Below, piece by piece: positions 63,647 through 64,000 of a stretch of 64,000 bases of DNA. A program made the translations under genes and the position numbers. Origin of the DNA: Actibacterium pelagium. Its GTDB lineage: Bacteria > Pseudomonadota > Alphaproteobacteria > Rhodobacterales > Rhodobacteraceae. How positions within the stretch are numbered: position 1 is the stretch's first letter; every line of letters starts with the position of its first letter. The notes under the pieces are model-generated. The model was not told where the DNA came from and ran no database searches. It saw nothing but the letters and a program-made list of their open reading frames with translations. The stretch is taken from NCBI RefSeq assembly GCF_002285415.1, contig NZ_NSBU01000007.1, forward strand, positions 126,501 through 190,500. Direction: 5' to 3'.

Positions 63647-64000
63647 TTACTGTTCGTTAATCACCGCCTGCGTTGCCTTGATGGTGGCCAGCGCCGTGGC
63701 GACCAGAACCTCTCCGCCCGTCGCTTGCGCGAAGACGTCGGCGCGGGAATGGGCCACGCTGCGCCCGGCCCGCAGCACGGTGCCAATGGCGCGCAGTTGC
63801 GGCCCTTCGGCGGGGGCAAGGAAGTTGATCTTGAACTCGATGGTCAGCGGCTGGCGGCCGTCCTCCATCATCGTATAGGCGGCAAAGGCGGCGGCATCAT
63901 CGGCCAGCGTGGCAATCGCGCCCCCGTGGAAAAACCCGTGCTGCTGCGTCACCGCGTCAGAGTTCGGCAGGAAGATTTCGACCGTGCCTTCGTCCACGTT
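63647..64000 (-). CDS. PaaI-family thioesterase, copy 2 (5' end outside window)
   Basis: A hotdog-fold thioesterase, probably acting on aryl- or acyl-CoA. It keeps its stop codon (ending KATQAVINEQ) and the catalytic segment QQHGFFHGGAIATLADDA, so the visible part is intact. It is the direct repeat of copy 1 at 53.8-54.1 kb: identical over the 159 bp nearest the window end, with differences concentrated in its 3' third. The start codon lies beyond 64000, so whether it has the frameshift cannot be seen. Confidence 0.9.
   Translation of the reverse strand, partial: NVDEGTVEIFLPNSDAVTQQHGFFHGGAIATLADDAAAFAAYTMMEDGRQPLTIEFKINFLAPAEGPQLRAIGTVLRAGRSVAHSRADVFAQATGGEVLVATALATIKATQAVINEQ
63662..64000. 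repeat. Direct repeat, right copy (PaaI sequence)
   Basis: Partner of 53767-54105, same orientation, 9,895 bp away, gap-free alignment. Identity is complete from 63842 to the window end and about 90% from 63662 to 63841. The true right boundary is outside the window. Confidence 0.9.

Overview
The window looks like a chromosomal segment of a marine Rhodobacteraceae (Roseobacter-group) alphaproteobacterium. The evidence is high GC with strong G/C third-position bias, and gene orders I associate with this family: glyQ-DUF6446-glyS-ppdK, folB-folP-glmM, DUF2849-sulfite reductase-cysH-DUF934-fpr, and mce-DUF1467. Most of the first 53 kb is ordinary core metabolism. I see no rRNA, tRNA, CRISPR array or complete insertion sequence.

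Layout: 0-6.6 kb holds a PfkB-type kinase, a VTT membrane protein, a Tat-exported metallo-beta-lactamase-fold protein, gltX, a MATE exporter and a gamma-glutamylcyclotransferase-like gene. 6.6-11.3 kb is a glycine-riboswitch-controlled gcvT-gcvH-gcvP operon. 11.4-19.6 kb holds an orphan BrnA-like gene, a small lipoprotein, carB, a GT87 membrane protein, pabB-pabC and a CPBP protease homologue. 19.7-26.2 kb holds aspS, a ferric-reductase-like flavoprotein, a receiver-domain protein, mce and several membrane proteins. 26.3-28.6 kb is a queC-queD-queE-queF queuosine operon preceded by a compact preQ1-I riboswitch. 28.7-34.9 kb mixes small conserved genes, an M48 lipoprotein protease, a fluoroacetate-dehalogenase-like hydrolase, a trypsin-fold protein that has lost its whole catalytic triad, and a PLP decarboxylase. 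35-41.4 kb is glyQ-DUF6446-glyS-ppdK. 41.5-48.7 kb holds a SleB-like hydrolase, folB-folP-glmM, a DMT transporter, a hemerythrin protein and selU. 49-53 kb is the sulfite reduction operon.

The unusual part is 53-64 kb. A PaaI-type thioesterase gene occurs twice in direct orientation, 9,895 bp apart. The left copy has a one-base frameshift near its start, and its stop codon is replaced by an in-frame, AT-richer NUMOD4-HNH-HTH module of the homing-endonuclease type. The 180 bp of thioesterase sequence next to that module differ from the right copy at 17 positions. The next 159 bp, up to the window end, are identical. Between the copies lie a sulfotransferase gene, a complete malonate uptake and catabolism cluster (GntR/MatR-like regulator, DctPQM TRAP transporter, malonyl-CoA decarboxylase, malonyl-CoA synthetase), a 0.75 kb AT-rich stretch of decayed sequence, and an AT-rich orphan ATP-grasp ligase gene. 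The stretch looks like a recombination and insertion locus. The fusion, the paired repeats and the orphan ligase are the best candidates for something undescribed.
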